Assembly (NCBI RefSeq): GCF_036850765.1
Contig: NC_089493.1
Location: 192,962,706 to 193,026,705 of the forward strand
Reading direction: 5' to 3'
DNA length: 64,000 bases
Source of the DNA: Saccopteryx bilineata
Taxonomy: Eukaryota > Chordata > Mammalia > Chiroptera > Emballonuridae
Positions 34,030 to 44,829 of this stretch are shown here, one piece after another (positions within the stretch are counted from its first letter, which is position 1; every line of letters starts with the position of its first letter). Made by a program: the position numbers and the translations under genes. The notes under the pieces are model-generated. The model was not told where the DNA came from, did not search any database, and worked only from the letters and a program-made list of their open reading frames with translations.

Positions 34030-36020
34030 CTGTGATTTAGGTGAGTTGCTATCATCCCAAAAACTCAAGCAGGAGACACTGAGGTGTCATTACCTTTGCT
34101 GACCTGTTCCTCGTAAAGACAAATAGCAAAGCAGAAAACCAGCACCGCTCGGAACTCAAGGTTCCCCTCCCTGCCCGCTGCTCAGAGAGCCAACCTCCTG
34201 GGGCCCCTGAGTTGACAAATCCTGGCTATGACTGCCAGTTGGCGGTGCCGTGGACTGTGAAAGTCGCGGTCTTATGGCATCTGAAACAGTCAGTCCGTGC
34301 TAGCTGAGATTGGCTCTCATCTCCTTCCAGGGTTTCCAAGTGACAAGTGGCATCCATACTGTGAAAAGCCCTTCCAAAGGCCCCGGTGAGCGGCATGTGC
34401 CCACAGCCGTGCTGCGCCCCCTCAGTGTGGTCGTGCCAGCTGGGGTTTCACAGGGCACTTCCTCGAACAGGCCCGCCAGGGAACGGGCTTGGCTGCTGGG
34501 AGGGGGCAGTGGAGGCCCAGAGAAGGGGCTCTGGGTGCCGGGCCAGGCTTCGTCACCAGGAGGCTCAGACAGCCCCGCTTCTCAGAACGGAAGCCTCTGC
34601 CCTGTGGGCCAGTTCTGGAAACTGCTTGTTGGAGAGCCTGCCGGGGTCCCTGGGAACCCCTGGAAGGTTAGCCTGGTGGGCAGTGCATTGCTGGGATCGG
34701 GGGGCATGGACCAGGGATGAGTTTCCCTGAACCAGGCGGGGTGGTCTGTGGACTGAGAAGCCCCAGAGGTGCCAGGGCAGAGTTTGGGAGTTCAGGAAAT
34801 GCCAAGAACCAATAAAGGATAAAATGACTTCACCTCAACTCAAAACCCACAATACAAAGCTAGAACAGGAGGCCGTGTCTCGCCCGTGATGCAGCCACGA
34901 TGAGGAAGATGCCTCTCCACTCAGTGTTGGTGAAGGCGCAGGTGAATGGGCACAGGAACCCACCATCCTGGTCCTGAAATGGGCTGGGTCGCGAATTCCA
35001 GAGAACGGTGCGCTCTGTGACCTGTGACTCAACTGGGAAAGATGCCATTTACTTCCCGTCCTCCAGGAATCCCACCCCACACCCCAGGTGGCTCCACAGA
35101 TGTGCCGTCGTACACACTGGGTACAGCACCCTGCACGCGTTCCTGCGTGATATCAAGCATTGAAACAATAAGCAAGTAAACGGACAGAAAGTGAGTACGT
35201 CTGCCTCCAACACAGAATAATGTCGTACAGCATTAACCACAGAGGACATTTTCCTTATAGGAGATATACTTTCCTTCAGAAGCTGTTCCACTTTTTTTGT
35301 TTTAAATCCCAGCTGCTATACTTTTGAAGAAGACATTGGCACTCTGACAGGTGTTTGCTGTGCTAATGACCGGCAGGTTTAAACGCCAGGGAAGGGCCAC
35401 GGTGACCCCGAAGAGCTGAGGCAGGGCTGTGCCTGCTCTGCCCCCTCTTCCCGAGGCCTCTGCCCAGCTGGATGCCCTTGGTGCGCCCGCGGGCTCATCC
35501 GAGCCAATTTGCCAGGTTCAACTCGTGAACTTGGGGTGAACATCTTACAAGCCACCACAGCGCATCAGCAGGGAGAGAGCGACAGCGGCCACCCCATTCT
35601 CTTCCAGGCGGGGGGGGGGGGGGGGCGGCTGATCTAGCTTCCGAGAACAGCAGTTTGCGGTACCTTGAGCTACTTAAACGTGCCTTCTTTTCACCCAGGA
35701 AGTCCCTTCTAGGGGCCAGTCCAAAGGAATATCTGCACATGTCCATCACGGGGACACTGAGGGTCCTTCGGTACCTTTGGCGACACCCACACTGTGGGAT
35801 GTGGGGCAGAGCGAGGAAGTGGGGGGAGGGGTCTGTATGGTGGAGGCAGCCCTCCTGGACACGTGTTAGGTGAACGAGAACACTGCAGGACCAAACTCAG
35901 AGGGGAGGCCTTTATGCAAAGTTATCCACATTTAAAACAAAGCCGTGTGTTTTTATCTGGGTGGCTGCGTGTGCACGCGTGTGCACACACGCATGTGTGT
36001 GAAGGTGTAAGAACGGACTG
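34030..36020. other. intergenic, no gene seen
   Basis: Mostly unique-looking GC-rich DNA. A G16 run at 35,611-35,626 is the only simple repeat. 35,290-35,390 (cagctgctatacttttgaag and onward) is free of recognised repeats and could be conserved. No coding exon supported. Confidence 0.55.
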
Positions 36021-36352
36021 CAGGGGTCCCCAAACTTTTTACACAGGGGGCCAGTTCACTGTCCCTCAGACCATTGGAGGGCCGGACTATAAAAAAAACT
36101 ATGAACAAATCCCTATGCACACTTGCACATATCTTATTTTAAAGTAAAAAAACAAAACGGGAACAAATATAACATTTAAAATAAAGAACAAGTAAATTTA
36201 AATCAACAAACTGACCAGTATTTCAATGGGAACTATGCTCCTCTCACTGACCACCAATGAAACAGGTGCCCCTTCTGGAAGTGCGGTGGGGGCCGGATAA
36301 ATGGCCTCAGGGGGCCGCATGTGGCCCGCGGGCCGTAGTTTGGGGACCCCTG
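36021..36352 (+). mobile_element. non-autonomous hAT element (copy 2)
   Basis: Same family and orientation as the element at 12,961, with CAGGGG...CCCCTG ends. Flanking duplication is imperfect (ggactg / ggacta). 332 bp. Confidence 0.95.
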
Positions 36353-36398
36353 GACTAGAGGCTTGTACAAGACACTTGATATTGGTGGAGCTGTTTCT

Positions 36399-36576
36399 TT
36401 TTCTTTTCTTATTGATTGGTTTTAGAGAGAAGAGAGGGAAGCATTCACTTGTTGTTCCCCTTGGTTGTGCATTCATTGGTCGCTTCCTGTCGGGGGATCC
36501 CCTGACTGGGGATCAAACCCACGACCTTGGTGTTTCTGGATGACACTCTAACCGACTGAGCTAACCAGCCAGGGCC
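36399..36576 (-). mobile_element. tRNA-derived SINE, type B (short form)
   Basis: Inverted tRNA head ending 'gagctaaccagccagggcc'. 16-bp target duplication tggtggagct(g/a)tttct at 36,383-36,398 and 36,577-36,592. Confidence 0.93.
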
Positions 36577-36599
36577 TGGTGGAGCTATTTCTAAGGAGA

Positions 36600-37385
36600 C
36601 AGAGGCTGGTAGGGAGTGGGACACGGGGACCTTCTTTATGACTCAATATACCTCTGCGTTATTCGACATTTTACAGTGGAAACATGTTCATGTTCCGTTA
36701 AATTAATTCATTAATAAGCAACCATTTTAACACAAACTGAAATGGACAGGGTATGGGGCAGATGGAGAGGCTGTGTGTGCTCCCGGCTCCGCTCCCGGCA
36801 GCGGGAGGCCCTTAGTCTGTGCTGGCCACTTACGCCAGGTCCACGTGGAAGGCCACCGTGGGTGGCACAAGCTCAGAATCAGGTGGCATGGGGGTGGGGG
36901 TCGGAAAGGACAGACCTGGGAGACGGCACGGGCACGCTGTCCGTACGAGCCCCCTGGGTAGACGAGGTCTCTTGCAGAGAGTGTGGGAGGAGCCAGCTCC
37001 GTGTTGACTCTGGCAGCGGCAATGCCAGCAGGCAGTGGGTGGGAAGGAACCAGGAGAAAGGGACTGTGGGGCTGGGGAGAGGGGCACTGGTGAGGAGGCT
37101 GGGAGCCAGGGGGCCCTGGAGGCAAGCGGGGAGAGGGTGGGAAGGGACCCAGTGCCAGGGAGGCCCAGGAGGCCAGTGCCTACGGAGAGACTCGGGGCGC
37201 CCCGTTGACCCACTCAGAGTGGCTCCAGGGTGCAGGACAGCCGGCGGCAGCTTGCAAGGGCAGGCAATGAATGTGGACCATTCCGTCCAGAGGTTTGGCC
37301 GAGACAGGCAGGAGGGAGACTGTTAGAAAGGCCGCTGCCAAGAAAGGAGACTTAAAATCTGCAAAGCAGTTAGACAGGATTGACT
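36600..37385. other. intergenic, GC-rich, no gene seen
   Basis: High GC, G-biased on the plus strand. The open frames here have no homology I recognise. Confidence 0.55.
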
Positions 37386-37388
37386 GCC

Positions 37389-37481
37389 CTGGCCGGATGG
37401 CTCAGTTGGTTACAGCATCATCCAAACGCACAGAGGTTGCCAGTTCAATCCCCAGTCGGGGTACATACAGGAACAGATTCA

Positions 37482-37521
<40 letters not shown>

Positions 37522-37566
37522 CCCCTTCCTCTCTTGCTAAATATCAAGTAAAAAAAAAATTTTTAA
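37389..37566 (+). mobile_element. tRNA-derived SINE, type B-like, sense
   Basis: Head gccctggccggatggctcag with B box 'gttcaatcc', then a (CT)n block at 37,481-37,517 and an A-rich tail. Closer to the generic Ves-type layout than the type-A copies. Confidence 0.88.
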
Positions 37567-37720
37567 AGTGATTTACTGGGGAAGACAGCATGGTAGTTCC
37601 TCAAAAAATTAAACATAGAATGACGTATGACCCAGCAATTTCACCCACAGCGGCTGAAAGCGGGGACTCAGCTGGATGTACACGACGTTCATAGCGGGGA
37701 GCCAGCCGGATGTTTGTACA
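37567..37720 (+). mobile_element. L1 3' fragment, sense; seed of the adjacent minisatellite
   Basis: 'agacagcatggtagttcctc', 'aaaaaattaaacatagaatg', 'tatgacccagcaatttcac', then 'gcggggactcagctggatgt' match the well-known L1 segment that continues '...tgtacacc.a.gttcatagcag'. It merges into the tandem array without a break. Confidence 0.85.
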
Positions 37721-39447
37721 CGCACGTTCATAGCGGGGAGCCAGCCGGATGTTTGTACGCGCACGTTCATAGCGGGGACCCAGCCGGATGTTTGTACGCG
37801 CACGTTCATAGCGGGGAGCCAGCCGGATGTTTGTACGCGCACGTTCATAGCGGGGACCCAGCCGGATGTTTGTACACGACGTTCATAGCGGGGACCCAGC
37901 TGGATGTTTGTACACGACGTTCATAGCGGGGACCCAGCCGGATGTTTGTACGCGCACGTTCATAGCGGGGACCCAGCCGGATGTTTGTACACGTTCATAG
38001 TGGGGACCCAGCCGGATGTTTGTACACGACGTTCATAGCGGGGACCCAGCCGGATGTTTGTACACGACGTTCATAGCGGGGACCCAGCCGGATGTTTGTA
38101 CGCGCACGTTCATAGCGGGGACCCAGCCGGATGTTTGTACACGTTCATAGCGGGGACCCAGCCGGATGTTTGTACACGACGTTCATAGCGGGGACCCAGC
38201 CGGATGTTTGTACGCGCACGTTCATAGCGGGGACCCAGCCGGATGTTTGTACGCGCACGTTCATAGCGGGGACCCAGCCGGATGTTTGTACGCGCACGTT
38301 CATAGCGGGGACCCAGCCGGATGTTTGTACACGTTCATAGTGGGGACCCAGCCGGATGTATGTACGCGTTCATAGCGGGGACCCAGCTGGATGTATGTAC
38401 ACGTTCATAGCGGGGACCCAGCCGGATGTTTGTACACGACGTTCATAGCGGGGACCCAGCCGGATGTTTGTACGCGCACGTTCATAGCGGGGACCCAGCC
38501 GGATGTTTGTACACGTTCATAGCGGGGACCCAGCCGGATGTTTGTACACGACGTTCATAGCGGGGACCCAGCCGGATGTTTGTACGCGCACGTTCATAGC
38601 GGGGACCCAGCCGGATGTTTGTACACGTTCATAGTGGGGACCCAGCTGGATGTTTGTACACGACGTTCATAGCGGGGACCCAGCCGGATGTTTGTACGCG
38701 CACGTTCATAGCGGGGACCCAGCCGGATGTTTGTACACGTTCATAGCGGGGACCCAGCCGGATGTTTGTACACGACGTTCATAGCGGGGACCCAGCCGGA
38801 TGTTTGTACGCGCACGTTCATAGCGGGGACCCAGCCGGATGTTTGTACACGTTCATAGTGGGGACCCAGCCGGATGTATGTACGCGTTCATAGCGGGGAC
38901 CCAGCTGGATGTTTGTACACGACGTTCATAGCGGGGACCCAGCCAGATGTATGTACACGCACGTTCATAGCGGGGACCCAGCCGGATGTTTGTACACGAC
39001 GTTCATAGCGGGGACCCAGCCGGATGTTTGTACACGCACGTTCATAGCGGGGACCCAGCTGGATGTTTGTACACGACGTTCATAGCGGGGACCCAGCCAG
39101 ATGTATGTACACGCACGTTCATAGCGGGGACCCAGCTGGATGTTTGTACACGACGTTCATAGCGGGGACCCAGCCGGATGTTTGTACACGACGTTCATAG
39201 CGGGGACCCAGCCGGATGTTTGTACACGCACGTTCATAGCGGGGACCCAGCCGGATGTTTGTACGCGCATGTTCATGGCGGGGACTCAGCCGGATGTTTG
39301 TACATGACGTTCATAGCGGGGACTCAGCCGGATGTTTGTACATGATGTTCATAGCGGGGACTCAGCCAGGTGTTTGTACACAATGTTCATAGCGGGGACT
39401 CAGCTGGATGTTTGTACACGCACGTTCATAGCGGGGACCCAGCCCGT
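37665..39447. repeat. 35/38/39-bp minisatellite, about 47 units, L1-derived
   Basis: Core 'gttcatagcggggacccagc' then 'cggatgtttgtac', with three linker types: acac (35 bp), acacgac (38 bp) and gcgcac (39 bp). Linkers often cycle 38-39-35. CpG-rich (three to five per unit). Open frames across it are artefacts. Confidence 0.97.
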
Positions 39448-39449
39448 CA

Positions 39450-42400
39450 GAAAGGAGCTCACAGGTGTCTCCCTTCTGGAGTGGGGATTGACACGGGAGG
39501 TGCGCCTCCAGGGGTGATATTTACCCCCGTCTTTCAGTGGCGCTGCTCATGTTACTGAGCGTCACCCTGACTTCAAACGCGTCTGTCCAGAAGCCTAGGC
39601 CTTGCCGCCAGCCCCCCGTCAGGAGCAAATGTGGGTGTGTAATCCCGGGGCCTTCAAGGAATGCGGCAGCCACTGACCAAATTATTAACCATTTTCTAAA
39701 CCAAAACCCTGGAAAGTGGCTAGCAGAACTATTCTGGTGCAGTATATAGCATTCGCACTGTGGAAGTTTATCACACACACACACACCCCCCCATCACCCA
39801 ACCAAAATACATCCAGTTATTTCTGGCTTGAAAGACTCCACTCACTAAGCGAATAGTTTTCCTTGTGCATTTCAACACACCCCAGAATGCTTTCTTTCTC
39901 TCTCTAGTGTTTTAGCAGGGAAGTGACTGATAGAAACAGGGTGCACAGAGTTTAAGGGTACCTCCCTGCCTAACCAGAAGTCCTTCCCTCCTTTCTTTAG
40001 GGATGGGAGAAACGGGTCTAGCTAGGACAGGCGAGGTTATTAGGCTGTGTTCCGGACGGTCTGGGACCTGCACTCCCCTCCACTGAGCAGGGAAGCAATG
40101 TCTCTCGTCCCCGGGCGTCAGGGTTGAGAGGCGAATGTCTGGGGATAGACATCTGCTGTGTCTGCCTGCCTCATATCCATTCTCCTTCATCTGGGAAAAG
40201 TCCCCCGGTTTTCCTTTGGGGAGCCACCCTTCCCCACTCAGTCCACACATGGTTTAGGGTGCAGCTGACCCACCCCCCAATGCCAGGGTTGGAGATGTGA
40301 CCTAGACTGTCAGGACCAGCGTGATTGGCTTACTGATGCGTATGTCACAAGAGTGCAATCTGGGGGCCAGAGGCCAAATACATTCTTCATATTATAGTCA
40401 CTATCATGGGGGCTTCAGTGGGCTTTGCTATAGTTTGCTTCCTAAGCTCGGTGGTGGGTGCTCAGAGGTGCCCTGCGCTGTTCTGTGTGCCAGAGTCCCC
40501 ACGCTGTCCCTAGACTACAGGTGTGCTTCTCTCCACACTCAGGTGTGCCTGAGACACTGACACCCCCCAACCTCAGGAAGCCTGGCCCACCTGGACAACT
40601 GGAGCACCTGGGCTGTGAGCCAACTTTAGGGAAGCCCAAAGGCCTCAGGAGCACTGGGAGCCTCAGTGGCATGCCCTGCCACCTGGACGTCAGTGACAGC
40701 AGCCGGCCACAGAGTGCCCCACCACCTAAGCTGAGCAAAGGCCCTGGGGCTGCAGGGGCTTGTGTCCCGGGTGCTCAGAAGTGCAGGGGAAGGGAGGGAC
40801 AGGGACCGGTGCCACTGCTGGTTCTACTCCGGGCTGCTGGCTTGAGTCTCTGTCTTCATACAGACACGGCTGCTGGTGTGGCCGATTTGTCCCTGGTGTG
40901 ACAACTCTGTCATCTGCAGGTGCCGCCCCCCCCCAGCCATGTGTGAGTGTTCTCTGAATTACAGCTTGATCTTCATTTTGAAATACTTGATAGGAAGAAA
41001 CATGACCAAATTCAAAATCCTAAGTTCCTACATTATAATTGCCAAAAATAAAAAAATAAAAAAAAATAGAGAAGAGATTCTTAAAATGTAATTTTAACCA
41101 TTGTAGATTTTTTGAGGTGGCAGAGCAAAATTTTTAAAATCTTTGTTTTTAACCACTTACTTGTGCCATGAAAGCAAAATTTCCCGGCAACAATGACTGT
41201 TAAGAATTCAAAGCCTTCATCATTAAAACAAGGATCACAGGTGACCATGAGCCTAAAACCTGTCACCAAGGTTACAGTCATGGAAACAAACTTTCGTTCA
41301 GACTTCTGAAAAGATTTCATTTAAATTTCTCGTTAGATACGTTTCTTACTCTCTGTGATTTATTTATCTAGTTTTTCATCAGAGGCATATAACACGGAGG
41401 GGTGGTGGATTTTCTCACGAAGCCCCATGGGGACATGCCTAAAAGCCCTCTGTTTACGGAAACATCGCCATTTGGGTGAAATTGCCTTATACAGCTTGGA
41501 ACACGAACTCCGGCTGGTCTGATGATCTTGGGGTGGGGGGGTGGGGAGGTGTCCTGGTCACCTGGTAACCTCCAGTGCTGAGCCCAGCAGGGAATGAATG
41601 AAGGAGGGAGGGAGGAAGGAAAGAGCTCCCGCCTTCCAAAGTGTGAGGGTCTTTTTCCTTCTTGTCATTGCTGTCTACCAGGAAAAGGTCTGGCTGCAGC
41701 TCATCAACCAAAATGACAAGTAGCTTTGTTTCCGGATTCTGAGTCCCCTCTGGTCCCTTGGTCATCCATTCCGTCGGGGGGACCAGAGGTCACTGACGGC
41801 GGAAGTGCATCCTTCCTGTCTCTCCTCTCGCCCTCCTGGCAGTGTTCATGGGTCCTTTCGACAGAGCGGCCCCTCCAGGTGTGGCCCTGTCTCCCCCCTG
41901 CTCAGTGCCTCACTGCTGGCTTCAAAGGCGGCCCTTTCACGGGAGCAGACGGGGCTCAGCTGTCTGTGCCCGAGAACAGTTATAGATTTGGGCGGGAACT
42001 CGAGAAAAATGCAAGCTGCTCTGATTGCCGTGCTTAGGGCCACTCAATCCACCCGGCTTTGAAGCTGGCCCAGCTGGGGTGTCTGTGCAGCCTCCAGTGA
42101 GCAGCGCTCCGGGGTGGGGGGCAGAGACAGATGGCTGAGTCGTTAGCAGAGGACTAGGGGACAGCATCCTCCGGCGAGAGTCCGTAGTGCCAGGTGGGCT
42201 TCTGCGTGTCCCTGGGGAGCTCCGAGCCTTTGGAAGAATGATTCTGGGAGGCCACCCACCTCGATGGTACCTTTCAGGAGGTAGAAAAGAGTGGCGCTCT
42301 GGTTGTCCTGGGTCCTCAGGCCCACAGCTAGCCCGTGGGTGGCACCCTATGTGAGAGTATTTTTCCAGTCAGGGAAAGCTCAGGTGGCCAGAGAAAGCAG

Positions 42401-42540
42401 GAATTCAGGCGGGGACAGGCTGGGAAAGACTTTGATGTTCATGACGATGGGTTTGGACCTTACCTTGTGCTTTAGGGGAGGGCCAGGCATTGTCGGTCAG
42501 GTGAGGTGCGCCCCCAAACCTACCTAGTGGATGTAACTGG
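39450..42540. other. intergenic, no gene seen
   Basis: Short CA run at 39,773-39,786. 40,930-41,400 is AT-rich, unique-looking DNA (candidate conserved element, see findings). No coding exon supported. Confidence 0.55.
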
Positions 42541-42544
42541 CTGT

Positions 42545-43135
42545 GCTGGTATGGAAACATGGCCACAGAATCTTTGACATTTACTTGTCCCCCGGAGGAG
42601 GAGTCTATACGTATCTACATCTAGAGGCTCCATGTCCGTCCTTCCTCCTGGAAGTCAGAGGGCATGGCACTGCTTTGACCGAGCACATGCAGGGGAGGAG
42701 ATTCTGTATGACTTCAAAGGTTAGCCGATAGGAGACCATAGGGATTCTGCAGCCCCTGCCCTTACATAGAGACCAGAGCCACTATGTAAGAAGGTCAACT
42801 ACTCTGAGGCCACCATGCTGTGAGGAAGCCCAAGCCACACAGAGAAGCCAATGTGGATCCTTGCGTTGTCAATTCTGGGCTGTCAGTTCCAGCTGAGGCT
42901 GCTCTTTGAGTCATCCCAGCCCACACCTGAGAAGTGAGTGGAGAAAGCCCCAGAGGACTCCAGTCCCCAGCCACTCCAGTCTCCCCGCTGGGGCCCAGGC
43001 ATCATGGAGTTGAGACATATCACCCACACCATGCCTTCTCTGAATTCCTGACCCACAGAAGTGTTAAATGTTTGCTTTATGCCATTCAATTTGGGGTGCT
43101 CTGTAACACGGCAGTAGGTAGCAGAACATTTTCAA
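42545..43135 (+). mobile_element. old LTR-type repeat, sense
   Basis: 'ctagaggctccatgtccgtc', 'gaggccaccatgctgtgagg', 'aagcccaagccacacagaga', and the end 'gaattcctgacccacagaag...ttatgcca' match a common mammalian LTR of MaLR/ERVL type. Family not assigned. Confidence 0.6.
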
Positions 43136-43328
43136 TGATCTGAGTAAGCTGGAGGTCTTGACTAAGCTGCTTTCACGAGAGAAAACGTGCAGTAAAAGTG
43201 TGAGAGTGAGCCTGGAGGGGCCCCTGGTGGGGGGGCCTCGGCAAACCCACTGGGCCTTGCGAATGGAATGCCCACACGATGGCCCTGGGGTGAGCCTTTG
43301 GTGTTTATGTGAATGAAGAAGTTTAGGG

Positions 43329-43659
43329 CAGGGGTCCCCAAACTACGGCCCACGGGCCGCACGCAGCCCCCTGAGGCCATTTATCCAGCCCCCGCCGCAC
43401 TTCCGAAAGGGGCACCTGTTTCATTGGTGGTCAGTGAGAGGAGCATAGTTCCCATTGAAATACTGGTCAGTTTGTTGATTTAAATTTACTTGTTCTTTAT
43501 TTTAAATATTATATTTGTTCCCGTTTTGTTTTTTTACTTTAAAATAAGATATGTGCAGTGTGCATAGGGATTTGTTCATAGTTTCTTTTATAGTGTGGCC
43601 CTCCAACGGTCTGAGGGACAGTGAACTGGCCCCCTGTGTAAAAAGTTTGGGGACCCCTG
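43329..43659 (-). mobile_element. non-autonomous hAT element (copy 3)
   Basis: Reverse-oriented copy of the CAGGGG family, 331 bp, with a perfect 8-bp target duplication GTTTAGGG (43,321-43,328 and 43,660-43,667). Confidence 0.97.
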
Positions 43660-44004
43660 GTTTAGGGACACCCCAAACTTCATCCAACATCATCTGGGGC
43701 AATCTTGGGGGGGACAACATCCACTGTGTGGTCCTCATCTAGAGAAGCAACCTGGTGATCGCTGTCTGGCAGGAGGATGGGGAAGGGATACCCCAGAGGC
43801 CTCATGGGGCCTCCAGCTCCATCCATCGGGGCGCAATGGGTCCTCCCCTCCTTGCCTCTAGGTCCCCCACAATGGTGGTGCCCTGGTCCTGCCACTTCTG
43901 GCCTTCAGGCTTTCAGATGTGTCCCCAGGGCCCAGCACAGGGTCTGCACATAGTAGTTGCTCAGTTAGTATTTTGGTGCATGAGTAGGTGGTTTGAAACA
44001 ACAG

Positions 44005-44420
44005 GACATTGTTGCACAGTTCTGGAGGCTAGAATGCTATAGTCAAGGTTCCGCTGATGGCTCTCGGGGAGGTCCTTCCCTGCTTCTTCTAGCTTCTGGG
44101 GGCTGCAGGCAATCCATGGCCATTCTCGGCTTGTAGCTGCGTCACTCCAGTCTTTGATTGCACAATCACGTGGCCGTCCTCTCCCTCTGCGTCTTCACAG
44201 TGTTTCCTCGGTGCATGCCTGTGTCCGTGTCCAAGTTGACCATTTTTGTAAGGACACCGGTCACATTGGATGAGGGCTCACCTTACTGACCTCATCTTAA
44301 CTAGTTACATCAGCAATGACCCTATTTTCAAAGAAGGTCACATTCTGCGGTCCTGGGGATTGGGACTTCACGTATCTTTGTGGGGGACACAAAGCAATCC
44401 ATTAAACCCATGACAAGGTG
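44005..44420 (-). mobile_element. MLT1-like LTR, antisense
   Basis: Antisense MaLR landmarks: 'gttctggaggctagaatgct', 'ttgtaaggacaccggtcaca', 'cctcatcttaactagttac', 'aaggtcacattctgcggtcc'. No internal viral genes. Confidence 0.8.
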
Positions 44421-44746
44421 GACCACAGAAGTCCACCCCTGAGATAAGGACCTGCTCCCAGGATGCTCCAGACCTCTGAGCCAGCAGGAGGAGGGTGAGA
44501 GCCACGGCTGGGGGAGATTCGCTCCAGGTTACACCCACTTTTCTCCCCCCAGCCCCGCCGCCCCTGGTACTTCAACTGCACCGTGAATTTACTGCCCCAG
44601 CTAAAAGGGCTCCTCCCTCTTATTGTTCTTCTGTCTCTTCATTCGGTAGCTCCCGCTTCCACGTGTCATGACTTCATCCATTATAAGCTCCAAGGGAGGT
44701 AGGCTCACATCCCCAGCCTCCAGCAAACGTCTCAAACATTGGCTGA

Positions 44747-44822
44747 GTGTATGCGTGTGTGCGTACGTGCGTAGGTGCGTACGTGCGTACGTACGTGGTA
44801 CGTGCGTGTGTGCGTGCATGAA
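44747..44822. repeat. alternating purine-pyrimidine tract (GTGC/GTAC)n
   Basis: About 75 bp of nearly perfect alternation built from tgcg, tacg and gtgc units, followed by (GAAT)3. Strong Z-DNA-type composition. Confidence 0.9.
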
Positions 44823-44829
44823 TGAATGA

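Noticed and set aside
37665..39447. CRISPR-like array
   Set aside because: Regular spacing but no unique spacers; every unit is the same sequence, and this is vertebrate DNA.
37627..39558. Open frames with VHSGDPAGCLY-type repeats
   Set aside because: Produced by the L1-derived minisatellite; they break whenever unit length changes.
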